From Saprospiraceae bacterium UBA7328 (GTDB lineage: Bacteria; Bacteroidota; Bacteroidia; Chitinophagales; Saprospiraceae), in contig DKPS01000086.1 of assembly GCA_002471345.1 (NCBI GenBank), positions 1 to 20,529 on the forward strand: a stretch of 20,529 nt of DNA. Reading direction: 5' to 3'. Numbering within the stretch: position 1 is the stretch's first letter; the number at the start of each line of letters is the position of its first letter. The notes beneath the pieces are model-generated. The model did not search any database. It was not told where the DNA came from and saw only the letters and a list, made by a program, of their open reading frames with translations. Positions 9,031 through 15,186 of this stretch are shown here, one piece after another. The translations under genes and the position numbers were made by a program.

Positions 9031-9585
9031 TTATGAACCAACTTTATATCCTGAAAAATAGTTCGATTTTCGTGCGTGATTATGAAGAGCTTTTCTAGCC
9101 CTATATAGTTTCACCTTAATATTACTTTCTGTAAGATTTAGAGCACTACTAATTTCTTTAACACTTTGCTCCTCCAGATAAAACAATCTAATCAGTCCAC
9201 GTTCATCTACAGGAAGTCTATTAATCAATTGTAATATACTTTGCTTTTTTTCTTTGTCAATGAGAAGTTTCTCTGAACTTGAGACGTGCTGTCCTTCATG
9301 ATCAGATAGCTCTTCAGTACGTTTTCTTTTTTTCAAATAATCCAAGGAAGTACGATATGCAATGGTATACATCCATGTAGACAATTTACATTTAGGAACA
9401 AATTCTGGAAGAGATTTAATTATTTTAAGAAAGCTATCTTGGGTTGCCTCTTCAGATTCCTCTTTATTTTTAAGAACAGTAAAAGAAATGGTATACAAAT
9501 AGTTCTCATACTTCGTAATGAAGCTATTAATTACCTTTTGATTATTCTTTAGTATTCCTACAATAAACTCCTGATCCGTATACAT
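9031..9585 (-). CDS. RNA polymerase sigma factor, ECF subfamily
   Basis: This 184-residue sigma-70 family protein contains only regions 2 and 4. Region 2 spans about 20-90 and includes EEATQDSFLKIIKSLPEF and the promoter-melting stretch LSTWMYTIAYRTSLDYLKKRKR. Region 4 spans about 115-168 (LINRLPVDERGLIRLFYLEEQSVKEISSALNLTESNIKVKLYRARKAL), the -35-binding helix-turn-helix. The linker is short and acidic. The gene is the first of a two-gene unit with the putative anti-sigma factor. An ECF-type promoter 20 bases upstream of its ATG mirrors one serving the divergent DUF6249 gene, suggesting that the factor transcribes its own operon. The inducing signal is not visible. Confidence 0.95.
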   Translation of the reverse strand: MYTDQEFIVGILKNNQKVINSFITKYENYLYTISFTVLKNKEESEEATQDSFLKIIKSLPEFVPKCKLSTWMYTIAYRTSLDYLKKRKRTEELSDHEGQHVSSSEKLLIDKEKKQSILQLINRLPVDERGLIRLFYLEEQSVKEISSALNLTESNIKVKLYRARKALHNHARKSNYFSGYKVGS

Positions 9586-9604
9586 CTTGGACTGTGTACA
9601 TATT

Positions 9605-9651
9605 AAACGAGACTTAAACTTATTGGGTTACAAATAAAAATTTGTAACCCA
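9605..9651 (-). promoter_or_regulatory. ECF-type promoter of the sigma operon (left half of mirrored pair)
   Basis: On the minus strand the sequence reads TTTGTAACCC (9634 down to 9625), then 14 bases, then TCGTT (9610 down to 9606), 20 bases before the sigma factor ATG. An AAC-containing -35 box and a CGT-type -10 box with this spacing are the hallmarks of ECF sigma promoters. The identical arrangement occurs facing the opposite way from 9641, which makes chance unlikely. Confidence 0.65.
9625..9650. repeat. Perfect inverted repeat linking two ECF -35 boxes
   Basis: GGGTTACAAA at 9625-9634 and TTTGTAACCC at 9641-9650 are exact inverted copies around a six-base AT loop; one more T-A pair (9624/9651) extends each arm to 11. 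Each arm carries the -35 box of one divergent promoter. It could also form a hairpin or bind a dimeric regulator, but the matched -10 boxes on both sides favour the promoter reading. Confidence 0.8.
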
Positions 9652-9670
9652 TTACAAAAGTCCATCGTTA
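9641..9670 (+). promoter_or_regulatory. ECF-type promoter of the DUF6249 gene (right half of mirrored pair)
   Basis: TTTGTAACCC at 9641-9650 is followed by 14 bases and TCGTT at 9665-9669. The AAC-to-TCGTT distance (16 bases) equals that of the mirror-image promoter facing the sigma gene. The ATG follows at 9702, 32 bases after the -10 box. Confidence 0.65.
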
Positions 9671-9701
9671 CAGTTTAAAATTATTAATTAAATTAAAAAA
9701 C

Positions 9702-10031
9702 ATGGATATACCCGTAATGATTTTTCTACTGTTCGGTATTGCGTCAGTAGGATTTGTATTATACACTTATTTGAATACTAGACATCAAGAAAGAATGGCA
9801 ATAATTGAGAAAGGCACAGACATTAGTTATCCTTCTAATTCTAACAATCCATATGGAGCTCTAAAGTGGGGAACAGTATTATTGTGTGTAGGCATTGGTT
9901 TGAGTATAGGCATATCAATTGATATTTCTAATGGTCATGATGGGCCTTTCTTCACAATTCCTTTAATAATAATTGGCGCAGGACTAGGCCAATTGTTGTA
10001 TTATAGGATGAGAAGAAGAGATGAAGATTAA
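9702..10031 (+). CDS. Small membrane protein, DUF6249-like
   Basis: The 109-residue protein has three predicted helices (about 4-24, 54-74 and 81-101). A cytosolic stretch RHQERMAIIEKGTD follows the first helix, and a basic end RMRRRDED follows the last. The motif ERMAIIEKG and the overall layout match small DUF6249-type proteins that are often found beside ECF sigma genes in Bacteroidota; the family function is unknown. It is divergent from the sigma operon and shares its mirrored promoter region, so it is probably part of that sigma factor's regulon, perhaps as a membrane-stress or feedback component (inference). An intrinsic terminator follows 36 bases after the stop. Confidence 0.82.
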   Translation: MDIPVMIFLLFGIASVGFVLYTYLNTRHQERMAIIEKGTDISYPSNSNNPYGALKWGTVLLCVGIGLSIGISIDISNGHDGPFFTIPLIIIGAGLGQLLYYRMRRRDED

Positions 10032-10067
10032 AATATAAATCATCCATAATTATTCGTTTGTTATAAA

Positions 10068-10108
10068 GGTCAGCGGGAAATAATCATTTCTTTCTGATCT
10101 TTTTTTTT
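10068..10108 (+). terminator. Intrinsic terminator after the DUF6249 gene
   Basis: GGTCAG (10068-10073) pairs with CTGATC (10094-10099), and after a 2x2 internal loop GGAAAT (10076-10081) pairs with ATTTCT (10086-10091) around an AATC loop. Each stem includes one G-U pair. A run of nine T residues (10100-10108) follows directly. Confidence 0.7.
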
Positions 10109-10320
10109 GCAGAAAAGTTTCCATCATTTGAATAACAATTAGCACAAAACAAATGATGACAACAATTTGAAAATCATTTGCTTTTGGAAATAATAGTAAT
10201 TGTGAATCCGAATTTGAAACAGCTGATGAATTTAAGAACAGATCTTATGCCCAAGTAAACAGAATTACTTATTGACTCAGAAGGTGGCAAATAAGATCAT
10301 ATGAGTTAGAGATCAAAATA
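10109..10320. other. Gene-free stretch between convergent genes
   Basis: No intact gene is visible. A 9-base perfect inverted repeat, CATCATTTG (10122-10130) and CAAATGATG (10150-10158), lies just after the terminator. From about 10155 a short plus-strand frame reads MMTTI, a stop, then about 35 codons including CESEFETADEFKNRSYAQ before a TGA. It might be a decayed reading frame but matches nothing I recognise. Confidence 0.4.
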
Positions 10321-11343
10321 CTACTCTCTTAACAATCTAAGAGCCTCTTCTAATATAGTATCTTTCCCATTATTTTCATCTGATTTGAGCATATCCACTT
10401 TCACATCAGGTGGAACTCCATTCTCAATATTAAATCCTTCTGGGTCTGTCGTCACTGAGGATGATACACGAAGCTCCCATCCATTACTTAATTCAGTAAA
10501 AGCTGGAGCTCCTCCTCCTCCTCCAGTCTGGTCTCCTAAGATCGTTACATTCTCTAATTCTCTCATATACTGAGTAAAAAATGACGTTGCACTATAGCTA
10601 TGTCTATTTGTAAGAACAATCACCGGTTTATCAAAAAGCAGCTGGTCGTCTGGAGGTGTCAAATTAGTCGAAAAAGGACCTTCCAGTTCATTATGTCCGG
10701 GCCCATTTTTATAATACACTAAAGCCACTCTTTGCTTTTCCTTGGCAAATCGCTTTGCAATCTTAGATGCATTGCTCAAGAATCCACCACCATTATTTCT
10801 TACATCAATGATCAATCCCTTATGGTCTTTAAATTTCCCAATGACATAGTCCATATCATCATTACTGACTCCGTTACTAAAACTGGAATATCTCATATAT
10901 CCCACATCCTCAAAATCCATAACTACCAGAGAACCAACAAATTGCTCATTACTTTTAAAATAATTACGCTCTAATAATGAATAGTTGAAATTTTCAGGAA
11001 ACTCTAAATACCACTCCCAATTTCGAGATCTATCAAACTTTGATCTTAAGTTTACATGTCCATCTCTTAATAAAAAGAGCATATCACCTATGACTTGGAA
11101 AAGTTCCTCTTCGTTCATATCATCACTTACAAGAGGGCGAAATTCTTGATAAATCGAGTCCCAATTCAATTCTTTATAATCAAAAAAAGTGTACTCTTGA
11201 TCTGCAAAATTCCAAGCTTGATCAAAAATGCTTGTTGCACTTTCACTCGGTACCTCTACAAAAAAGCCTTCTTCACAACTTACTAGAAAAAGAAATGAAA
11301 AGGATAATATAATTTGTCCTAATATTTTTATGTAAATGGTCAT
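10321..11343 (-). CDS. S41 family peptidase lipoprotein (tricorn/IRBP-like)
   Basis: The 340-residue protein begins with a hydrophobic signal and a lipobox ending at C23 (FLVSC), so it is probably lipid-anchored outside the inner membrane. The first part (about 35-130) is the small helical domain, with DGHV placing a likely catalytic histidine at H96. The peptidase core follows: GLIIDVRNNGGG (177-187), VIVLTNRHSYSATSFF with the probable nucleophile S251, and GDQTGGGGGAP (270-280). The lysine that completes the Ser-Lys dyad in CtpA/Prc enzymes is replaced by glycine, so this is the Ser-His type of the S41B branch, and no clear PDZ domain is seen. The start lies three bases after the stop of the barrel-like gene, so the two form an operon. 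The substrate is unknown. Confidence 0.9.
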   Translation of the reverse strand: MTIYIKILGQIILSFSFLFLVSCEEGFFVEVPSESATSIFDQAWNFADQEYTFFDYKELNWDSIYQEFRPLVSDDMNEEELFQVIGDMLFLLRDGHVNLRSKFDRSRNWEWYLEFPENFNYSLLERNYFKSNEQFVGSLVVMDFEDVGYMRYSSFSNGVSNDDMDYVIGKFKDHKGLIIDVRNNGGGFLSNASKIAKRFAKEKQRVALVYYKNGPGHNELEGPFSTNLTPPDDQLLFDKPVIVLTNRHSYSATSFFTQYMRELENVTILGDQTGGGGGAPAFTELSNGWELRVSSSVTTDPEGFNIENGVPPDVKVDMLKSDENNGKDTILEEALRLLRE

Positions 11344-11346
11344 GGT

Positions 11347-12156
11347 CTAATTCTTTTTAATCCATAGATGAAAACCAATTTGATGTGATGCCACTCTCAA
11401 ATTATGTAATCCTTCAAACTCCTCCATTCCATAATATTCCCATCGATAGAAATAGTTAATGGTATTCTCATTGCTCTTTTTAAATTTACGTTTGGCATCT
11501 ATTCTGAATGAAAATTTATTAAACCTACCAATAGGGGCAATAAAACTGTTGGTACCTGAAAAGCTTAAACCAAATTCTGGCACTCTATTGACATATGAAA
11601 TTATTGGCATAGCGGCAGTTATAGATACTTCTGTGGTTTTCTTGAAAATCGTCATATTCGTACTCCATCTGCCGGCTGGACCTAACCCAAATGCCGCATC
11701 AGAAGCAAAAGAACTATTACTCAATGCAGGAGTAATTCTACTAACTTGTAATCCAGATCCATGAATTCCTAAAGCCAAATTTGACTTAAAATGTCTCAGG
11801 TAGTAAGTTTCAAAGAGAAATTGAGTATTGTATTGTAATGCACCATTATCAAAGTTTGGCAATCCTAATCCAAAATTAAATTGGCCATTATGCTCAAGAA
11901 TATATTTAGGTCCATTTTTTTGGGTTCTAATAGCAGCACCTCCTCCAAAAACTCTATAAATACCGGGAGAGGTTCGGGTGTCTTGAATCCCCCAATACAC
12001 AGGATATATCATCAAAGGAGATCTATGTTTTTGAGTATTGGCTTTTCTCTCAGCCCTTTTAGCTTTTCTAATTTCTTTTTTGCTTTGGGAGACAACAGAA
12101 GGAGCCAAAATCAACAAGAAAACAGTTAAAAGAGGTAGTACTAAACTTATCTTCAT
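11347..12156 (-). CDS. Putative outer-membrane beta-barrel-like protein
   Basis: I do not recognise a specific family. The 269-residue protein has a cleavable signal peptide (about 1-23, ending VVSQS). A very basic stretch follows (KKEIRKAKRAERKA, about 26-39), then repeated amphipathic beta-strand patterns with many aromatic, Gly, Ser and Asn residues (for example FNFGLGLPNF, TQFLFETYYLRHF, FGLGPAGRW, FGLSFSGTN, FSFRIDAKRKF, INYFYRWEYYG, HQIGFHLWI). This pattern fits a small outer-membrane barrel. It is the first gene of a two-gene unit with the S41 peptidase (three-base gap), suggesting that the two act together at the envelope. Confidence 0.7.
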   Translation of the reverse strand: MKISLVLPLLTVFLLILAPSVVSQSKKEIRKAKRAERKANTQKHRSPLMIYPVYWGIQDTRTSPGIYRVFGGGAAIRTQKNGPKYILEHNGQFNFGLGLPNFDNGALQYNTQFLFETYYLRHFKSNLALGIHGSGLQVSRITPALSNSSFASDAAFGLGPAGRWSTNMTIFKKTTEVSITAAMPIISYVNRVPEFGLSFSGTNSFIAPIGRFNKFSFRIDAKRKFKKSNENTINYFYRWEYYGMEEFEGLHNLRVASHQIGFHLWIKKN

Positions 12157-12213
12157 TTCATTTCAATAATTCATGAACGAAGAAAGAACGTTATGTTCCA
12201 AGTATTTGTTGAG

Positions 12214-12251
12214 CATCAATGGAAGAACACTCACGTGCTCTTCCATTGATG
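12214..12251. terminator. Long hairpin downstream of the AGCS symporter gene
   Basis: CATCAATGGAAGAACAC (12214-12230) and GTGCTCTTCCATTGATG (12235-12251) pair in 16 of 17 positions around a TCAC loop. The hairpin starts 13 bases beyond the symporter stop codon on the minus strand, where a terminator is expected, but no T-run follows on either strand. Its transcript-end role is likely but not shown; it also lies 58 bases upstream of the barrel-like gene and could act as an attenuator. Confidence 0.5.
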
Positions 12252-12263
12252 ACGTATTTACCT

Positions 12264-13841
12264 CTACTTTTGATAAGATGTGATAGCCTGATAATATCTA
12301 TTTAGTTCATTTTTAGCATTTGGGTAAAGCAGAAGTAGCCCAATCATATTAGGAAAAACAAGAGCCAAGATCATCGCATCTGAGAATTTGATAACGGCAT
12401 CTAGAGTTACGGCAGAACCCAGAACCGTAAATATTAAAAAGATGATTTTGTAAGTAAGATCAGATTTTGAGCTTCTTCCAAACAAATACTTCCATGCCTG
12501 CAAGCCATAATAAGACCAAGATAGTATAGTCGAAAAAGCAAAAAGTATCACAGCTACCACTAAGAGGTAAGAAAATCCAGGAATTACTGAATCAAAAGCC
12601 AAGGAAGTCAAATTCACACCTCCAACTCTTTCTCCTGTGGCAACAATAAGAGCCTCATTATTAATCACATCTCCATACATAAATACACCTTCCATATTAA
12701 ACATGATGATAACAATAGCTGTCATTGTACAAATGATCACAGTGTCAATGAAAGGTTCCAGTAATCCTACTAATCCTTCAGATGCTGCATATTGAGTCCT
12801 TACGGCAGAGTGAGCTATGGCAGCAGATCCCGCTCCTGCTTCATTTGAAAATGCAGCCCTCCTGAACCCCTGAATCATGACACCAATTATACCTCCAGTG
12901 ATGGTAGCACGGGGATTAAATGCTTCTGAAAAGATTGCATGAAAAGCATCATCAATCAAACTTGCATTAGATAGGATTATAAATAATGCAGCAAGAACAT
13001 AAAGTAAAGCCATGAAAGGAACTATCCTAGAAGTTACATTAGCAATTCTCTTGATACCTCCTATGATTACAATACCAGCAAGAACCGCTATTACTACACC
13101 TATTATTGTTCCAGCAGCACCACTATCTATTCCAAACCTTGTAATGATTTGAGCTGCTGCCTGATTCGACTGAAAAGCATTGCCTCCACCAAATGAGGCT
13201 CCAATACAGAGAATTGCGAAAATGACACTCAATATCTTTCCAACGCCTCTCATGCCTTTTTCTTTTAGTCCTTTGGATAGGTAATACATTGGGCCACCGA
13301 ATACATTTCCATTCTCATCTATATCTCTGTATTTAACTCCTAAGGTGCATTCTACAAATTTTGACGACATACCTAGCAATCCAGCCATTATCATCCAGAA
13401 AATGGCTCCAGGGCCTCCAATTGTGATTGCAACCGCTACCATTGAAATATTACCTAATCCTACTGTACCTGAGACCGCTGTTGCTAATGCTTGAAAATGA
13501 TTAACCTCGCCTATATGACTTTCATCCTTAATGGTATCCTGAACATCACCATCATGAATAATTAAACTATCCGAAGTGGGTGGAGTAGGCTTATCTAAAA
13601 AGTCAAACTTTCCTCTCACAACCTGGATTGCCATTGGAAAACGAAAGACATTAATAAATTTAAAATACAAGGTGAAAAATAGTGCCCCTGAAAGGAGTAG
13701 AATTAATACAAGAGGAGCACTAAAGCTTCCTATTGTAATTGGAGTGAAAATCAAACTTTCCCACCACAACGCAATGGGCATAAAAGCTTCATTTATTTTT
13801 TCATCCAAACTTGATGCAACTTGCAATACCATGATTTTCAA
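12264..13841 (-). CDS. Alanine/glycine:sodium symporter (AGCS family)
   Basis: The 525-residue polytopic protein imports a small neutral amino acid, usually alanine or glycine, with Na+ across the inner membrane. Family signatures are clear: SGTVGLGNISMVAVAITIGGPGAIFWM (124-150), KFVECTLGVKYRDID with FGGPMYYLSKG (161-191), and AFSNEAGAGSAAIAHSAVRTQ (330-350). About ten or eleven hydrophobic segments are present. The cytoplasmic loop after the first long helix (about 82-112, DKPTPPTSDSLIIHDGDVQD) is longer and more acidic than in many members, which accounts for the length above the common 450-480. Two starts, M1 and M4, are possible. Upstream lies an array of ACTGACAA repeats likely to regulate it, and a long hairpin follows the stop. 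Confidence 0.95.
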   Translation of the reverse strand: MKIMVLQVASSLDEKINEAFMPIALWWESLIFTPITIGSFSAPLVLILLLSGALFFTLYFKFINVFRFPMAIQVVRGKFDFLDKPTPPTSDSLIIHDGDVQDTIKDESHIGEVNHFQALATAVSGTVGLGNISMVAVAITIGGPGAIFWMIMAGLLGMSSKFVECTLGVKYRDIDENGNVFGGPMYYLSKGLKEKGMRGVGKILSVIFAILCIGASFGGGNAFQSNQAAAQIITRFGIDSGAAGTIIGVVIAVLAGIVIIGGIKRIANVTSRIVPFMALLYVLAALFIILSNASLIDDAFHAIFSEAFNPRATITGGIIGVMIQGFRRAAFSNEAGAGSAAIAHSAVRTQYAASEGLVGLLEPFIDTVIICTMTAIVIIMFNMEGVFMYGDVINNEALIVATGERVGGVNLTSLAFDSVIPGFSYLLVVAVILFAFSTILSWSYYGLQAWKYLFGRSSKSDLTYKIIFLIFTVLGSAVTLDAVIKFSDAMILALVFPNMIGLLLLYPNAKNELNRYYQAITSYQK

Positions 13842-13880
13842 TCTTTTATGAAATGATTTGCAATTATGGAATCAATTTTA

Positions 13881-13942
13881 TTGTCAAGCTTTATTTGTCA
13901 GTATCAATTCTTTATTGTCAGTGAATAAATGATTTTGTCAGT
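13881..13942 (-). repeat. ACTGACAA direct-repeat array upstream of the symporter
   Basis: On the minus strand ACTGACAA occurs three times (13942-13935, 13922-13915, 13902-13895), and a fourth copy differs in the first two bases (CTTGACAA at 13888-13881). Repeat starts are spaced 20, 20 and 14 bases, and each of the last three is followed by an A/T tract with TAAA. The array lies about 40-100 bases before the symporter start. Two-helical-turn spacing suggests operator sites bound by a regulator on one face of the DNA (inference). Confidence 0.6.
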
Positions 13943-13958
13943 AGTTCGGCTACTGACA
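13936..13958. terminator. Nine-base-pair hairpin between the seven-helix protein and symporter genes
   Basis: TGTCAGTAG (13936-13944) and CTACTGACA (13950-13958) are perfect inverted copies around TTCGG. The hairpin begins 19 bases after the stop of the upstream minus-strand gene, so it may terminate that transcript. The downstream tract is only ACAAAATC, without a real T-run. It overlaps the first ACTGACAA repeat, so it may instead be an inverted pair of the same operator. Confidence 0.45.
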
Positions 13959-13977
13959 GATGCAATGCATGTAATGA

Positions 13978-15075
13978 TTATGATCGTTCCAGATTTTCAG
14001 GTGGGATGCGAAGTCTAATCTTACGCTCACGTTTAGGAGACATTTCAAAAAGAGCTTCTTTTAGAATGCTTTCATGCTGATCTCTAGTCCAACTATTCTT
14101 ACCAAAAATTCCATCTAAGAGTCCGGTTAACAGTCTTCTTAGTTCATTGTGATCATTGATTCCATATTCTCGGGCAGATCGATTATCTCCTTTAGGTTTA
14201 ATCTCTAACCACTGTTCTCTAGGGCGAGTTCTGGCTTTGACAAACTTATTAAGCAATTCAAATGAGGTACCACTTAGTTTAATGGTTCTGTCTTCATTAT
14301 CTAATAGTCCTTTCAACTCAACAATATGGTCATATTTATCATCATTTTTAAAATGGTAAAGAGAAAGGAAAAGACGATTTGAAGATGGAATTATATTCTC
14401 TGATAGCTCTCTTACCCAACTCAAGGCAAGAGCAAAAAAGATCATAATGAGTGTTGTTTTGAATATAGCCGAAAGTAAAATCATATTTACTTCAGATCCA
14501 GAAAATTTATAGATCTGAGCAGCCAAGGTGAGTAAAATACTAAGTACGGACAAATAGGCTAATGACTTCAATTTTCTCTTTGTAAATGATTCCCAAAGAA
14601 CAATGGTGAGAAAAATGATTGTCAGGATGGCATAATAAACATCTAGTTCACTGATTATTGCACTTTTGTTTTCTGAGACAATTTTACTAATTGTAGGAAG
14701 TAATGAAAATAAAAAAGGCAAGCCTATCATATATTTCCAGTAAATCGATTTAATTATAGGCTTTATCCTTTCTGGCAGGTATCGAAACCAAGGCAATGAA
14801 AGAAGAATGAACAAACTGTTGAAGAGAGAAAGAATACTCCGACTCCCTTCATTAATATGACTGTATTCTGGGTGCCAATCATTAACAATAAAAAGAACAT
14901 CTAGTCCTCCTGATAAACTCCAACACAGAATAGATAGTGCCAACCAAACTTGGCCAAAATCTTTTTGAATTTTACCTATATGCCACCAAATAGACATCAA
15001 GGCTGCAAAAGCAAAAAAACATACAGAAAGCTGCCACCAGCCGTAAAAAAGAATAGTTTGTTGATCTATTGGCAT
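13978..15075 (-). CDS. Seven-helix membrane protein with cytoplasmic C-terminal domain, function unknown
   Basis: I do not recognise this 365-residue protein. Residues 1-225 contain seven hydrophobic segments (about 8-31, 42-64, 79-97, 113-132, 146-163, 170-190 and 198-221), with short loops and no large extracellular domain. The remaining 140 residues are soluble and strongly charged. A region TIKLSGTSFELLNKFVKA (264-281) resembles the start of winged-helix output domains. It is followed by ELRRLLTGLLDGIFGKNSWTRDQHESILKEALFEM and a basic end KRERKIRLRIPPENLE. No histidine kinase, GGDEF or HAMP signature is present. The layout suggests a seven-transmembrane receptor with a possible DNA- or nucleic-acid-binding tail (inference). 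It lies upstream of, and in the same direction as, the symporter gene, 136 bases away. Confidence 0.8.
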   Translation of the reverse strand: MPIDQQTILFYGWWQLSVCFFAFAALMSIWWHIGKIQKDFGQVWLALSILCWSLSGGLDVLFIVNDWHPEYSHINEGSRSILSLFNSLFILLSLPWFRYLPERIKPIIKSIYWKYMIGLPFLFSLLPTISKIVSENKSAIISELDVYYAILTIIFLTIVLWESFTKRKLKSLAYLSVLSILLTLAAQIYKFSGSEVNMILLSAIFKTTLIMIFFALALSWVRELSENIIPSSNRLFLSLYHFKNDDKYDHIVELKGLLDNEDRTIKLSGTSFELLNKFVKARTRPREQWLEIKPKGDNRSAREYGINDHNELRRLLTGLLDGIFGKNSWTRDQHESILKEALFEMSPKRERKIRLRIPPENLERS

Positions 15076-15186
15076 TTATGCAAGATAAGTTTTCTCTGCA
15101 ATCTGAAGAGGAAGTAATAACAAGATAATGAATAGAGCATTTGTCTTTTAGATCAGGTTATTCTCATTTTATATCTTCGCTTTTAT

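Noticed and set aside
9625..9650. Bidirectional terminator hairpin
   Set aside because: The genes on both sides are divergent, so no transcript should end here, and both arms coincide with matched ECF -35 boxes.
10385..11286. Plus-strand open frames of 60-80 codons opposite the S41 peptidase gene
   Set aside because: They are antisense shadows of a well-supported gene with no recognisable motifs or promoters.
12160..12205. A third ECF-type promoter (minus strand GGAAC ... TCGTT) before the barrel operon
   Set aside because: The AAC-to-TCGTT distance is 14 bases, against 16 in the mirrored pair, and the -35 context differs; too weak to call.
13881..13942. CRISPR-like array
   Set aside because: Repeats are only eight bases with 6-12 base gaps and there are no cas genes; operator sites fit better.
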